Assembly (NCBI GenBank): GCA_030673825.1
Contig: JAUTCS010000109.1
Coordinates: 1-59,028 of the forward strand
DNA length: 59,028 nt
Direction: 5' to 3'
DNA from: Verrucomicrobiota bacterium JB024
GTDB taxonomy: Bacteria; Verrucomicrobiota; Verrucomicrobiia; Opitutales; Cerasicoccaceae
A program made the position numbers and the translations under genes. Position 1 is the first letter of the stretch. Each line of letters begins with the position of its first letter. Below are positions 10,695-19,618 of the stretch, piece after piece. The notes below the pieces were generated by a model. It was not told the origin of the DNA and did no database searches. It saw only the letters and a program-made list of their open reading frames with translations.

Positions 10695-11684
10695 GTGATT
10701 GCTTACGCCGACTTATCCACCCTTCTCCTGATCCTGCTGCTGCTCGTTGGGCTGGCGGCGCTCTGCTTCGGAGGCGACTGGCTCGCCCGGGGAGCGGGTT
10801 CGCTCGCCCTGCACTGGAAGATAAACCCCGTCGTGGTCGGGCTGACCATCGTGGCCATCGCCACCTCGATGCCCGAGCTGATCACCGCACTCATGGCCAC
10901 CGCGCGGGGCAGTGACGATCTCGCGCTGGGCAACATCATCGGGAGCAACCTCGGCAACATCGGGCTCATTCTCGGCATCGCCGCCATCATCAACCCGGTC
11001 AGAATCCAGTGGCGCCTCATCCGGCAGGAGGTGCCCATCCTCTTTGTCGCCACCCTGGTCTTTACCCTCCTGTGCCTGGCCGGGTACCTCGTGGACGGGC
11101 AGCTGGGCCGGATCGGTGGCGCCGTCCTGCTGGCCGGGGCCGCGGGCTATCTAATCTTTCTCGTCGTACAGGCCCGCCGGGCCAAGGGAGAGCTCCAGCA
11201 GGAGTACGAGGACGAGGTGGGCGACCCGGTGAAAACGGTCTGGGGCTGCCTGCTGTTCGTCGCGCTGGGCGGGGCCGCCCTGTGGCTCGGGGCGGAGCTG
11301 CTCATCGGCAGCAGTGTCGAGATCGCCCACCGCCTGCACATCAGCGACGCGCTGATCGGCCTGACCGTGGTGGCCATCGGCACCAGCCTGCCCGAGCTGG
11401 CGGCCTCCGTCGCCGCCGCCCTCCGGGGGCAGAGCGCGATCATCGCGGGCAACATCGTCGGCTCCAACATCTTTAATATGCTTCTGGTCGGCGGGGGCGT
11501 TTCCACGATTTTCCCGATCAAAATTCAGGGCTCGCTCTTTCTGCTGGAATACCCGGCGATGATCCTGATCACCGTGCTGCTGTGGCTGGCCTTTTTCACC
11601 AGCCGCACGGTCAGCCGCCGCGAGGGGGTTGGGTTCATCCTGCTCTACGTCGCCATCCTGACGCTCTCCGGGCTGAATCAGTAG
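10695..11684 (+). CDS. Calcium/sodium antiporter family (CaCA, YrbG-like)
   Basis: This is an inner-membrane cation exchanger of the CaCA superfamily. The two inverted alpha repeats are plain. The first has VVGLTIVAIATSMPELITALMA with GNIIGSNLGNIGLILG, and the second has LIGLTVVAIGTSLPELAASVAA with GNIVGSNIFNMLLVGG. The paired T-S-x-PE motifs bind the ions. The protein has 329 residues with about ten membrane helices, normal for YrbG-type proteins. The track start is GTG at 10695 (VIAYADLS); there is no Shine-Dalgarno sequence to support it. Whether it carries Ca or another cation cannot be told from sequence. Confidence 0.92.
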   Translation: MIAYADLSTLLLILLLLVGLAALCFGGDWLARGAGSLALHWKINPVVVGLTIVAIATSMPELITALMATARGSDDLALGNIIGSNLGNIGLILGIAAIINPVRIQWRLIRQEVPILFVATLVFTLLCLAGYLVDGQLGRIGGAVLLAGAAGYLIFLVVQARRAKGELQQEYEDEVGDPVKTVWGCLLFVALGGAALWLGAELLIGSSVEIAHRLHISDALIGLTVVAIGTSLPELAASVAAALRGQSAIIAGNIVGSNIFNMLLVGGGVSTIFPIKIQGSLFLLEYPAMILITVLLWLAFFTSRTVSRREGVGFILLYVAILTLSGLNQ

Positions 11685-11821
11685 GCCGCTTCACCAAGGG
11701 GGACGAGCACAGGCCTACGCGGACCCCGGGGAGCAAAACTTATAGCCTTGGCCGGGATTTTCTTATGGAAACCCGATCCCGGGCATTGACCCCGGCGCCG
11801 TCTGCGGGCACATTTCCGCCC

Positions 11822-12409
11822 ATGCCCGAGGATACACGCAAACAGGTGCTGGTGTTCCGGCATGGTGAAACGGAGTGGAGCGTCAGCGGCAAGCATACGT
11901 CGGTCACCGACATTGAGCTGACCCCCAACGGCCATCGCGACGCCGTCGCCTTGCGCCCGGTGCTAGCGCCGTGGAAGTTCTCGCTCGTGCTGTGCAGTCC
12001 GCTCAAGCGCGCCCGCGAAACCTGCGAACTCGCCGGTCTGGGTGACCGCCTGGAGATCGAACCCGACCTGACCGAGTGGAACTACGGTCGCTACGAGGGC
12101 CTGACCACGGAGGAAATCCGCCAGCAGGTCCCCGGCTGGGGCATCTTCTCCCACCCGGTCCCCGGCGGAGAAACACCCGGCGAAGTTGCCGCCCGCTGCG
12201 ACCGCGTCATCAACCGCATCCTCGCCGCCTCCGGCGATGTCGCCCTCTTCGCCCACGGCCACCTGCTGCGGGTCTTCGCCGCCCGCTGGCTCAAGTTCGC
12301 CCCCGAGGCGGGGCAACACTTCGTGCTTAACACCGGCTCCCTCACCCGCCTCGGCTACGAACACGAAACCCGCGCCATCCTCACCTGGAACGCCCCCCTG
12401 GGCGGGTAG
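11822..12409 (+). CDS. Histidine phosphatase family protein (phosphoglycerate mutase-like)
   Basis: The protein has 195 residues of the branch-2 histidine phosphatase superfamily. The N-terminal VFRHGETEW holds the phospho-accepting histidine. LCSPLKRARETCELAGL holds the second arginine, EWNYGRYEG the acid/base glutamate, and LFAHGHLLRVFAARWL the second histidine. Such enzymes are often annotated as phosphoglycerate mutase or GpmB, but most act on sugar phosphates, nucleotides or cobalamin precursors; the substrate is open. I chose the ATG at 11822 because the conserved fold starts shortly after it. An earlier in-frame ATG at 11765 would add 19 unconserved residues. Confidence 0.88.
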   Translation: MPEDTRKQVLVFRHGETEWSVSGKHTSVTDIELTPNGHRDAVALRPVLAPWKFSLVLCSPLKRARETCELAGLGDRLEIEPDLTEWNYGRYEGLTTEEIRQQVPGWGIFSHPVPGGETPGEVAARCDRVINRILAASGDVALFAHGHLLRVFAARWLKFAPEAGQHFVLNTGSLTRLGYEHETRAILTWNAPLGG

Positions 12410-12737
12410 CGCTTGGGGGCTCCGCGCCCCCAAACCCTGCGGCAGGCAAAGCCTGCACCCTCGGTCCGCCGTCCGTGCTACGCACAAACGCCGGACCGAC
12501 TTTGAAGTCTCTCCTGACGAGGGTTCGCCCAACTAAGCACGAGACACGTCCGGAGTTGAAAAGGTGCTGACCCAGTTTTGATGCTTCCTCAGCGTTTATG
12601 AAAGGGAGCTAAGCTCCCTTTCATAAACGCTGACGCGATGCGCAGCATCGAAAGTGCAGGCTTTGCCTGCCGCGGGTCCGGGCTGCGCAAGCCCGGCGCA
12701 GGGGTTTGGGGGCGCGGAGCCCCCAACAAACAGCCGC
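12410..12737. repeat. Intergenic repeat block with a perfect 45-bp palindrome
   Basis: The gap lies between two convergent genes. Near its ends are opposed copies of GGGGGCTCCGCGCCCCC and of GCAGGCTTTGCCTGC-like hairpins, making a long imperfect inverted repeat. Inside, 12589-12633 is a perfect palindrome with 22-base arms and one central base (arms begin TCAGCGTTTATGAAAGGG). The stretch 12570-12690 is homologous to 23700-23775 downstream of hemW, which lacks the palindrome. No gene is seen. Confidence 0.8.
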
Positions 12738-13682
12738 CTAGCGGGGCTCGCCGGCGAGGGCGGCGAGGATGGCCTTCTGGATGTGGAGGCGGTTTTCGGC
12801 CTCGTCGAAGATGATGGAGGCGGGGCTGTCGAGGACTTCCTGCGAGACCTCCTGCCCGGCGTGGGCGGGCAGGCAGTGCATGAAGTACGCGCCCTCGGCG
12901 GTTTCGGCCATGAGGGGAGCGGTGACGGCGTAAGGCTGCATCTGGGCGATGCGGGTCGCCTCCTCGTCCTCGTCGCCCATGCTCACCCACACGTCGGTGT
13001 AAACCACATCCGCGCCGCGAACAGCCTCGGCGGCATCGGTGGTGAACTTGAAAGTCTCGGGCAAGTCGGCCTGCTTGAGCAGGTCGCGCACGGGCTTGCC
13101 GGGGGCGTACTCGGCGGGACCGGCCAGGGAAATCTCCATCCCGAAGTGGGCGGCGGAGAGAATCCACGAGTTGGCCATGTTGCAGGCGGTGTCCCCGAGG
13201 AAAGCGACCTTGCGGCCCTTGAGGGACTCGATGTCGGCCTTACCATCGCCGGGGGTCCAGCGTTCGGCCAGGGTGAAGAGGTCCGCGTAGAGCTGGCAGG
13301 GGTGCGTCAGGTCCGTGAGGGCGTTGACGACCGGAATCGTCCCGGAGGCGGCGAACTCCTCGACCAGCGAGTGGTCGTAGCAGCGAATGATCAGGCCCGA
13401 GAGGTAGCGCGAGAGCACGCGGGCGGTGTCGGCCACGGTCTCGCCGCGGCTGAGCTGCATCCCGCCCGAAGACAGGATGACGGCGTGCGCGCCCAGCTCG
13501 TTGAGCCCGACCTCGAAGGACACGCGGGTACGTGTGCTGTTCTTATAGAAGAGCATGCCCCAGGACTGGCGCTGGAGCAGGGACGGCGTGTGACGGCCCT
13601 GACGCTTGAACTCGGCGGCGTTCTGGAAGATCACTTCGACCTCGTCGGCCGAGAAATCGGTTACTTTCAGGAAATGTTTCAT
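12738..13682 (-). CDS. argF: Ornithine carbamoyltransferase
   Basis: The enzyme joins carbamoyl phosphate and ornithine to citrulline in arginine synthesis. STRTRVSFEVG at residues 49-59 is the carbamoyl-phosphate loop. HPCQLYADL and the ornithine-side HCLPAHAGQEVS are also present. The C-terminal domain contains the DVWVSMGDEDE SMG loop that closes over ornithine. Length is 314 residues, as usual. It is the last gene of argCJBDF and starts 15 bases after argD. A hairpin-rich repeat block follows its stop codon instead of a classical terminator. Confidence 0.97.
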   Translation of the reverse strand: MKHFLKVTDFSADEVEVIFQNAAEFKRQGRHTPSLLQRQSWGMLFYKNSTRTRVSFEVGLNELGAHAVILSSGGMQLSRGETVADTARVLSRYLSGLIIRCYDHSLVEEFAASGTIPVVNALTDLTHPCQLYADLFTLAERWTPGDGKADIESLKGRKVAFLGDTACNMANSWILSAAHFGMEISLAGPAEYAPGKPVRDLLKQADLPETFKFTTDAAEAVRGADVVYTDVWVSMGDEDEEATRIAQMQPYAVTAPLMAETAEGAYFMHCLPAHAGQEVSQEVLDSPASIIFDEAENRLHIQKAILAALAGEPR

Positions 13683-13697
13683 GTGGGGGATGGCAAA

Positions 13698-14915
13698 CTA
13701 GGCGGGTTGATAAGCAGATAAAGCCTCGGCGAGCAGCTCGACGGAGCGGCTCAGTTCCTCTAAAGTGGCGGTGAGTGGCGGCAGCAGCCGGATGACCTGA
13801 CCGGCGGTCGGGATGACGAGCATTCCCTTGTCCCGCAGCAGGTTAACGAGCGGCAGGTGGTCCACCTTCAGAGCGAGCCCGACCAGGTAGCCCCGGCCGC
13901 GCACCTCTTGGACCAGCGCGGGGAACTGCCGTTCCAACCCGCGGAGCTGTTCGATCCAGATTTTCGACTGGGACTGGACCTGCGCGAGCAGATCCTCGGA
14001 CTCGATCACGTCGAGCACGGCGTTGGCGGCGGCGCAGACCAGCGGGTTGCCCCCGTAGGTCGTGCCGTGGGAGCCGGGGTGGAACAGCGCCCCGAGCGCC
14101 TCGCGCATCCAGACCGCGCCGATAGGCACGCCCCCGCCCAGGCCCTTGGCCAGGCTGAAGGCATCCGGCACAATCCCGGCCGCTTCGAAGCCGAAGAACC
14201 GCCCCGTCCGGCCCACGCCGCACTGGACCTCGTCCATCAGCAGGAGCAGGTTGTGCTTGTCGCAGAGCGCCCGCAGCCCTTGCAGAAACTCCGGGGTGGC
14301 GGCGTTGACCCCGCCCTCGCCCTGAATGGCCTCGACGAGAATCGCGGCGGTGGCGTCGTCCACCAGCGCCTCAAAGCTGGCGAGGTCGTTGTACGTGGCG
14401 ACGGCGAAACCGTCCAGCATGGGCCGGAACCCGCCCTGGATCTTCTCCTGAGGCGTGGCGGCCATGGCCCCGAAGGTCCGCCCGTGGAAAGCATGACCGG
14501 CGACGATGACCTTGTAGCGCTTGCCCTCTTCACCGCTGGTGGCCCGGCCATGGAGCCGCGCCAGCTTGAGCAGGGCTTCGTTGCCCTCGGCCCCGCTGTT
14601 GCAGAACAGCACCCGCCCCGGCCCGGCATAGCCGCAGATCCGCTGGGCGAGCACACCCTGTCCGGGGTGCCGGTAAAGGTTGCTCACATGAACGAGCGTG
14701 GCGGCCTGCTCCTGCACGGCCCGCACCCAGTGCGGGTGGCAGTGGCCGATGGCCGTGACCGCGATCCCCGAGCCGAAGTCCAACAGGCGGCGGCCCTCGG
14801 AATCCCACACGTAGGCGCCTTCGCCACGCGTCAGCGTGCAGGCGGGCGTGCCGTAGTTGCCGAGGACGTACGAGGCGTACAGCTCGGCGGTGGTGTCCGG
14901 GGAGGTTGCGTTCAT
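13698..14915 (-). CDS. argD: Acetylornithine aminotransferase
   Basis: This is a class III PLP aminotransferase that converts N-acetylglutamate semialdehyde to N-acetylornithine with glutamate. It may also serve as succinyl-diaminopimelate transaminase. The N-terminal half has NLYRHPGQ and FCNSGAEGNEALLKLAR (phosphate binding). HAFHGRTFGAMAATP and LLLMDEVQCGVGRTG lead to the Schiff-base lysine K257 in FSLAKGLGGGVPIGAVW. Length is 405 residues. It lies between argB and argF with short gaps of 24 and 15 bases, clearly within the operon. Confidence 0.96.
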   Translation of the reverse strand: MNATSPDTTAELYASYVLGNYGTPACTLTRGEGAYVWDSEGRRLLDFGSGIAVTAIGHCHPHWVRAVQEQAATLVHVSNLYRHPGQGVLAQRICGYAGPGRVLFCNSGAEGNEALLKLARLHGRATSGEEGKRYKVIVAGHAFHGRTFGAMAATPQEKIQGGFRPMLDGFAVATYNDLASFEALVDDATAAILVEAIQGEGGVNAATPEFLQGLRALCDKHNLLLLMDEVQCGVGRTGRFFGFEAAGIVPDAFSLAKGLGGGVPIGAVWMREALGALFHPGSHGTTYGGNPLVCAAANAVLDVIESEDLLAQVQSQSKIWIEQLRGLERQFPALVQEVRGRGYLVGLALKVDHLPLVNLLRDKGMLVIPTAGQVIRLLPPLTATLEELSRSVELLAEALSAYQPA

Positions 14916-14939
14916 GATCGTGTTTTTTTGCGGAGGGCG

Positions 14940-15836
14940 TTACTGGTTAACAATTTCCGTGCCGATGCCCTTGTCGGTAAAGATTTCCAAGAGAATGCTG
15001 TGCGGCTGGCGGCCATCGACGAAGTGGACGCGGTGCACGCCGTTGTGCAGGGCGCCGACGGCGCTGTTGACCTTGGGCAGCATGCCCCGGGAGATGGTCC
15101 CGTCCTTGGTCAGCGCCTCGACCTCGTCGATGTGGAGCGAGGAGATGAGCGTGGAGGGGTCGCTCGGGTCGCGCAGCAGCCCGGGCACATCGGAAAGGTA
15201 AACCAGGCGCCGCGCCCGCAAGGCGGAGGCGACTGCCGCGGCGGCCACGTCGGCGTTGGTGTTGTAGGGGTGGCCCAGCTCGTCCACCGCGATGGGGGAA
15301 ATGATCGGCGTGTAGCCGTCGGCGATGGCCTTCTTGATCAGCTTTGCCTTCACGTACTGGATCTGGCCGACATAGCCCAGGTCCACCGGTTCGCCCTCGG
15401 CGTCCTTGGAGAGGAGCTTTTCGCAGACGAGGACGTTGTTGCCGTGCATGCCCAGAGGCTTGCCGCCCCGCGCTTGCACCAGCTCACAGATGTCGAGGTT
15501 GACGACGTTGTTGAGCGTCTTTTCCACGATCTCGATCGTCTTCTCATCGGTCACGCGCAGGCCGTTGCGGAAGACCGCGTCGAGCCCGGCCTCTTCCATG
15601 CCCCGGGTGATGGCCTTGCCGCCGCCGTGCACGACAACGACGTGAATGCCCACCGCGGCCAAAAAGACGATGTCCGTGGCCACGCGGATGCGCACCGCCG
15701 GGTCCGGGTCGTCCATGAAACTGCCGCCGTACTTGACGACGAAGGTCGAGCCCCGGAAGCGCAGGATGTACGGCAGCGCCTCCAGCAGCACCTGGGCCTT
15801 GGTCGTGATGTCGATGTGGTCAGTCTTGCCCGGCAT
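14940..15836 (-). CDS. argB: Acetylglutamate kinase
   Basis: The enzyme phosphorylates N-acetylglutamate, the controlled step of arginine synthesis. [10 protein letters not shown] is the ATP-side lysine-glycine loop and [13 protein letters not shown] binds the substrate. Before the kinase fold lies a 30-residue helix, [15 protein letters not shown], of the kind that interlaces subunits in hexameric, arginine-inhibited enzymes; E. coli-type ArgB lacks it. Feedback inhibition by arginine is therefore predicted. The start codon overlaps the argJ stop codon as TAATG, which suggests translational coupling. Length is 298 residues. Confidence 0.96.
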   Translation of the reverse strand: MPGKTDHIDITTKAQVLLEALPYILRFRGSTFVVKYGGSFMDDPDPAVRIRVATDIVFLAAVGIHVVVVHGGGKAITRGMEEAGLDAVFRNGLRVTDEKTIEIVEKTLNNVVNLDICELVQARGGKPLGMHGNNVLVCEKLLSKDAEGEPVDLGYVGQIQYVKAKLIKKAIADGYTPIISPIAVDELGHPYNTNADVAAAAVASALRARRLVYLSDVPGLLRDPSDPSTLISSLHIDEVEALTKDGTISRGMLPKVNSAVGALHNGVHRVHFVDGRQPHSILLEIFTDKGIGTEIVNQ

Positions 15837-17065
15837 TATTCGCTTTTGTTAAAGTTGACGTAGCCCTCGGACAGGTCCGCGCTGAGCAGGTGGTACGCGC
15901 CGGAGCCGAGGTTGAGATTCATCGTGATGGTGAAGGTCTTTTTCGCCACGGCCTGCTTCCACTGCGGAAGCTTGTCGTGCAGCGGCGTGCCCTGCTCGAT
16001 GACGGGGATCTCGTCATAAAACAGGTCCAGCTTTTCCTCAACCAGGCCGATCCGGGCGTACCCGGCGGCGTCGAGCAGCCGGCCCCAGTTGGGGTCATTC
16101 CCGAACCACGAAGTCTTGACCAGCAGGGAGTTACCGATCGCGCGGGCCACTTTTTCGGCGCCAGCATCGGTGGGCGCGCCGGTGATGTTGAGCGTGACGA
16201 CCTTGGTGATCCGCTCGCCGTCGCCGACGATCTTGCCCGCCAGCGCACGGCAGACCTGCCCGAGCGCGTCGCGAAAGGCCGCGCCCGCCTCGGAGGCGGC
16301 GTCATCGACGGCCACGCCGCTGACACCGTTGGCCAGGACGAGCACGGTGTCGTTCGTGCTCATGTCGCCGTCCACCGTGATGGAATTAAAGCTCGAGCGC
16401 ACGGCCTCGGCCAGGGCGGCTTGGAGCGCGGCCTTCGAGACCTGCGCGTCCGTAGCGACAAAGGCGAGCATCGTGGCCATGTTCGGCTCGATCATGCCCG
16501 CGCCCTTGGCCATGCCGGAGACAGTCACGGTCTGACCACCCACGCTGAAACGCGCGGTCACGGTTTTCGGCTTGGTGTCGGAGGTGAGGATGGCCCAGGC
16601 CGCGTCGAGCGAATGGGCATCATCGGCTGCCAACTGCGCGACCGCGTCGGCGATCCCAGCGGAAATCTTGCCCATCGGCAGGCCCCGGCCAATCCGGCCC
16701 GTCGAGCAGACGAAGACCTGGTCAGGTGAAATCTTCAGCAGCGAAGCGGCCTGCGCGGCCATGGCCTCGCAATCGTTCCAGCCTTGGACGCCGGTGCAGG
16801 CGTTGGCGTTGCCGCTGTTGGCCACGATGGCGTGGAAGTCCTCCCGCGCCGCGAGGGACGCCTGGCAGTGCTTCACCGGGGCGGCCTTCACGTCGTTCGT
16901 GGTGAAGACCCCCGCGGCCACGGCGGGCTTTTCCGAAAAAACCACCGCCAGGTCCCGGCGGGGGTTGCCGGTCTCGCGCACGTCGCAGTGGACGCCCGCC
17001 AGTTGGAAGCCCGGCACATCGGCCAAGCCAGGTGAATCATCCGTCAACGTCACAGCCGTGCTCAT
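15836..17065 (-). CDS. argJ: Bifunctional ornithine acetyltransferase / N-acetylglutamate synthase
   Basis: ArgJ moves the acetyl group from N-acetylornithine to glutamate and so recycles it. The precursor cuts itself before a conserved threonine. Here the site is MATML, with T198 expected to become the nucleophile at the start of the beta chain. [11 protein letters not shown] and the [21 protein letters not shown]-terminal region fit the family. Length is 409 residues. Whether it is mono- or bifunctional cannot be decided with certainty from sequence; no separate argA is in the window. It is followed by an overlapping argB and lies 13 bases after argC. Confidence 0.95.
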   Translation of the reverse strand: MSTAVTLTDDSPGLADVPGFQLAGVHCDVRETGNPRRDLAVVFSEKPAVAAGVFTTNDVKAAPVKHCQASLAAREDFHAIVANSGNANACTGVQGWNDCEAMAAQAASLLKISPDQVFVCSTGRIGRGLPMGKISAGIADAVAQLAADDAHSLDAAWAILTSDTKPKTVTARFSVGGQTVTVSGMAKGAGMIEPNMATMLAFVATDAQVSKAALQAALAEAVRSSFNSITVDGDMSTNDTVLVLANGVSGVAVDDAASEAGAAFRDALGQVCRALAGKIVGDGERITKVVTLNITGAPTDAGAEKVARAIGNSLLVKTSWFGNDPNWGRLLDAAGYARIGLVEEKLDLFYDEIPVIEQGTPLHDKLPQWKQAVAKKTFTITMNLNLGSGAYHLLSADLSEGYVNFNKSE

Positions 17066-17078
17066 GGGTGTCAGTTCG

Positions 17079-18107
17079 TTAGAGAAGTCCGTCCGTTTCC
17101 TTGAAGCCGAGCCAGAGGTTCATGGTCTGAACCGCCTGGCCGCTCGCGCCTTTGACGACGTTGTCCTCGGCGCTGGTGATGACAAAGTTACCGGTCCGCG
17201 CGTCGTACACGGCGGACATGTCCACCCGGTTCGTCCCGGTCACGTGCGCGGTGTCCGGGCAGGTGCCGCTGGGCAGGATGCCGATAAAGGGCCGTCCCGC
17301 GAAGGCTTCCTCCCACGCCGCGTAGAGCGCGCCCAGGTCGGGCTTCGCCGCCGGGACCGTGATCGTGGTGGCGATACCCCGCGACATGGGGGCCAGGTGC
17401 GGGTTAAACTGGATAATGACCGGCCCGCCCGCGGCCACGCCGAGTTGCTCCTCGATCTCGGAGAGGTGCCGGTGCTTGGGCAGCCCGTAGGCCTTGGCGC
17501 TCTCGTTGCGCTCACAGTAAAGATACGCTTCCACCGCTTTCTTGCCCGCGCCGCTCACGCCGCTCATGGAGTTGACCACGATGCCCTTGGTCGAGACGAT
17601 CCCGGTCCGCAGCAGCGGGGTCAGCGGGGTGATAATGCTCGTCGGGTAGCAGCCGGGATTGGCGATGAGCGGGGCCTTTTCCCAACCGGGCGCGGCAATC
17701 TCGGGGATGACATAGGCCGCCTGCTCCAGCAGCTCGGGGGCCGGGTGCGGCTGGCCGTAGTACTCCTCATAAAGCGAGGCGGAGCCGAGCCGGAAGTCCG
17801 CCGAGAGGTCGATCACCTTGCGTCCGGCCTTGGCCAGCGGCACGGCGAACTCCGCCGCCACCCCGTGCGGAAGGGCGAGGAAAAACACGTCGATGTCGTC
17901 CCGGGCCGCCAGCGCGGCGGGGTCCGAGTCGCAGAAGACCAGCTCGGGCGAAACGAGGCCCCGGAACTTCGGCATAACCGAGACCAGGGGCTTACCCACG
18001 AGCGAACGCGAAGACACCAGCGCCAGTTCCACCTGCGGGTGCCGCGAAAGCAGCCGCACGAGTTCTTCTCCGGAATAACCGGACGCTCCGATGATCGCGG
18101 TCTTCAT
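17079..18107 (-). CDS. argC: N-acetyl-gamma-glutamyl-phosphate reductase
   Basis: The enzyme reduces acetylglutamyl phosphate to the semialdehyde with NADPH. The Rossmann start is IIGASGYSGEELVRLL. The catalytic cysteine is C153 in IANPGCYPTSII. The conserved FLALPHG and KVIDLSADFRL segments are intact. Length is 342 residues. It is the first gene of argCJBDF. The rpsI terminator lies just upstream on the same strand, so transcription of the operon must begin within roughly 18108-18160. I see no clear ARG box there. Confidence 0.97.
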   Translation of the reverse strand: MKTAIIGASGYSGEELVRLLSRHPQVELALVSSRSLVGKPLVSVMPKFRGLVSPELVFCDSDPAALAARDDIDVFFLALPHGVAAEFAVPLAKAGRKVIDLSADFRLGSASLYEEYYGQPHPAPELLEQAAYVIPEIAAPGWEKAPLIANPGCYPTSIITPLTPLLRTGIVSTKGIVVNSMSGVSGAGKKAVEAYLYCERNESAKAYGLPKHRHLSEIEEQLGVAAGGPVIIQFNPHLAPMSRGIATTITVPAAKPDLGALYAAWEEAFAGRPFIGILPSGTCPDTAHVTGTNRVDMSAVYDARTGNFVITSAEDNVVKGASGQAVQTMNLWLGFKETDGLL

Positions 18108-18159
18108 AAGTCTATTAATGCTGAAATTCTTTAGGATAAAACCGGCTAATCGCCGGGAG

Positions 18160-18200
18160 AAAAAACAAAAAGCCCTCCGGGCAAGCGCACGCGGAGGGCA
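18160..18200 (-). terminator. Terminator of rplM-rpsI
   Basis: On the minus strand a GCCCTCCG...CGGAGGGC stem is followed by a T-rich tract (TTTTTGTTTTTTC). It separates the ribosomal operon from argC downstream on the same strand. Confidence 0.88.
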
Positions 18201-18220
18201 GGAAAGCCGAGTCGGTACGC

Positions 18221-18625
18221 TTACCGCTTGGAGAACTGGAATCGCTTGCGGGCGCCGGGCTGGCCGGACTTCTTGCGTTCCTTCATGCGGGGGTCACGGG
18301 TGATCAGGCCCGCCTTCTTGAGGGCCGAACGCAGCTCCGGATTGTACTTCTGGAGGGCGCGGGCAAAGGCGTGCGAGACGGCTCCAGCCTGGCTGACGCA
18401 GCCGCCGCCTTCGACGTGGAACATCGCGTCCATCTGGCCGGACAGTTCGGCCACGTCGAGCGGACGGGTGGCGCGCTTGGCCAGCATTTCGGTCGGGAAA
18501 TAGTCCTCAAGCGGACGACCGTTGACAATCAGTTTGCCTTCGCCACGACGCAGGTGGATACGGGCCACGGAGGTCTTACGGCGGCCAACGGCGGTGTAGG
18601 TTTCGCTTTCGGTTGCGGTACTCAT
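18221..18625 (-). CDS. rpsI: 30S ribosomal protein S9
   Basis: S9 binds 16S rRNA in the head of the small subunit, and its C-terminal tail reaches the P-site tRNA. The protein is 134 residues and ends in the canonical basic tail KRFQFSKR. AVGRRKTSVARIHL at the N-terminus and the ALKKAGLITRDPRMKERKK region are typical. It follows rplM by six bases, the near-universal rplM-rpsI pair. An AAGG in the gap is one of the few plausible Shine-Dalgarno sites in the window. Confidence 0.98.
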   Translation of the reverse strand: MSTATESETYTAVGRRKTSVARIHLRRGEGKLIVNGRPLEDYFPTEMLAKRATRPLDVAELSGQMDAMFHVEGGGCVSQAGAVSHAFARALQKYNPELRSALKKAGLITRDPRMKERKKSGQPGARKRFQFSKR

Positions 18626-18631
18626 GGAATA

Positions 18632-19057
18632 TTAACCTTCGAAGGTGATGGGCTGCTGGGCTTCGTGCGGGTGTTCTTCACCGGCATAGACCTTCAGCTT
18701 CTTGATCATCGCGTTGGCGAGCTTGTTGCGGGGGAGCATGCCCTTGACGGCGTGCTCGATGAGGAAGGCAGGCTTCTTCTCACGCATGGCGGCAGCACTG
18801 CGATAGTACTCATTGCCGAACCAGCCGGAGTAAAACATGTACATCTTCTGCTCTTCTTTGCGGCCAGTCAGCTTCACCTTGTCGGCGTTGATCACGACGA
18901 CATAGTCGCCCGCGTCGATGTGCGGGGTGTAGATGGGCTTGTGCCGGCCGCGCAGGACATTGGCGATCTTGACCGCCAAACGGCCCAGCGTCTGCCCGGA
19001 GGCGTCAACGACGTACCACTTCCTGTCGATATCGGGTTTGGCAAGAGTTGTCTTCAT
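18632..19057 (-). CDS. rplM: 50S ribosomal protein L13
   Basis: L13 is an early assembly protein of the large subunit. The protein is 141 residues from the chosen ATG at 19057 (MKTTLAKPD), which matches the family N-terminus; the frame continues 35 codons upstream with no conserved sequence. [16 protein letters not shown], the [23 protein letters not shown] segment and [12 protein letters not shown] are all diagnostic. Confidence 0.98.
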   Translation of the reverse strand: MKTTLAKPDIDRKWYVVDASGQTLGRLAVKIANVLRGRHKPIYTPHIDAGDYVVVINADKVKLTGRKEEQKMYMFYSGWFGNEYYRSAAAMREKKPAFLIEHAVKGMLPRNKLANAMIKKLKVYAGEEHPHEAQQPITFEG

Positions 19058-19340
19058 TTTCGGAAAAGCGTGCAAAAATAGACGACACCCCACCCCTGTC
19101 AATGCCTTTCCTGCGCATTTTGAGAAAAAGATAAAGGCGCAGACCGCCGGGTGGCGTGTCAATGCCCTCTTTGACTCGTTTGCGCATCAGCGCTGCCGGG
19201 AGGCGAGCCGTGCGAAAGGGCGTGATCAAGACGGATTCGCACCCCCTTGGCAAGCCCGAAGCGAGTCCGAACGCACGAATTCTGCCTCATAACATGCGCC
19301 GCGGCCCGCCAAGCACCAGTCCGGTCCGAAACAACCAAGA

Positions 19341-19498
19341 CTTTTGCCCGCGAAGCCACGCGAATGAGACGCGAAGCGGAGCACACCTCCTCCCGATCAT
19401 GACCATTTGCAGGGAAGTTGAGATTTTAGCCACGGATGAAACGCGGATGCGATTAACAAAAGAGCTATTCGCGTTCCTTCGCGTGGCTTCGCGGGCAA
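19341..19498. repeat. Inverted pair of CGCGAAG/CACGCGAA repeats
   Basis: The left arm TTTTGCCCGCGAAGCCACGC (starting 19343) is matched by its near reverse complement ending at 19498. A related copy lies at 46369-46405, and a degraded one at about 40070-40147. These are remnants of a dispersed intergenic repeat with no coding capacity. Confidence 0.65.
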
Positions 19499-19562
19499 CC
19501 TCTTTGAGCAGGTTTTGTATGTGAAGGAGCCCATAGAGGGAGGGGATGTCGCTCCGGCGGGC

Positions 19563-19597
19563 ACAAAAAAAGCCCGCGGCATGCGCCGCGGGCTTGG
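19563..19597 (-). terminator. Terminator of the TorF-like porin gene
   Basis: On the minus strand the stem AGCCCGCGGCGCATGCCGCGGGCT is followed by seven T. It lies 25 bases after the stop codon. This is a strong Rho-independent terminator, in keeping with a highly expressed outer-membrane protein gene. Confidence 0.92.
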
Positions 19598-19618
19598 AAA
19601 TAATCGAATCAACTACGC

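Larger units (their letters stand above)
19058..19618. other. 561-base intergenic region with CGCGAAG-type repeat
   Basis: This is the gap between rplM and the porin gene, both on the minus strand. Open frames here are short and compositionally odd, and I accept none. Two opposed copies of a CGCGAAGCCACGCG-type element lie at 19341-19376 and 19463-19498. The porin terminator is at 19563-19597. Confidence 0.6.

Noticed and set aside
12410-12460. Terminator for the histidine phosphatase gene
   Set aside because: The GC-rich hairpin GGGGGCTCCGCGCCCCC is followed by A/C-rich sequence, not a T-tract. I treat it as part of the repeat block.
13857-15863. A 668-residue plus-strand open frame opposite argD and argB
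   Set aside because: Its composition (Gly, Ala, Val, Arg, His rich) is that of an antisense shadow, and the genes on the other strand are certain.
18108-18160. ARG box (ArgR operator) upstream of argC
   Set aside because: The AT-rich stretch has only a vague likeness to the consensus, and no argR gene is in the window.
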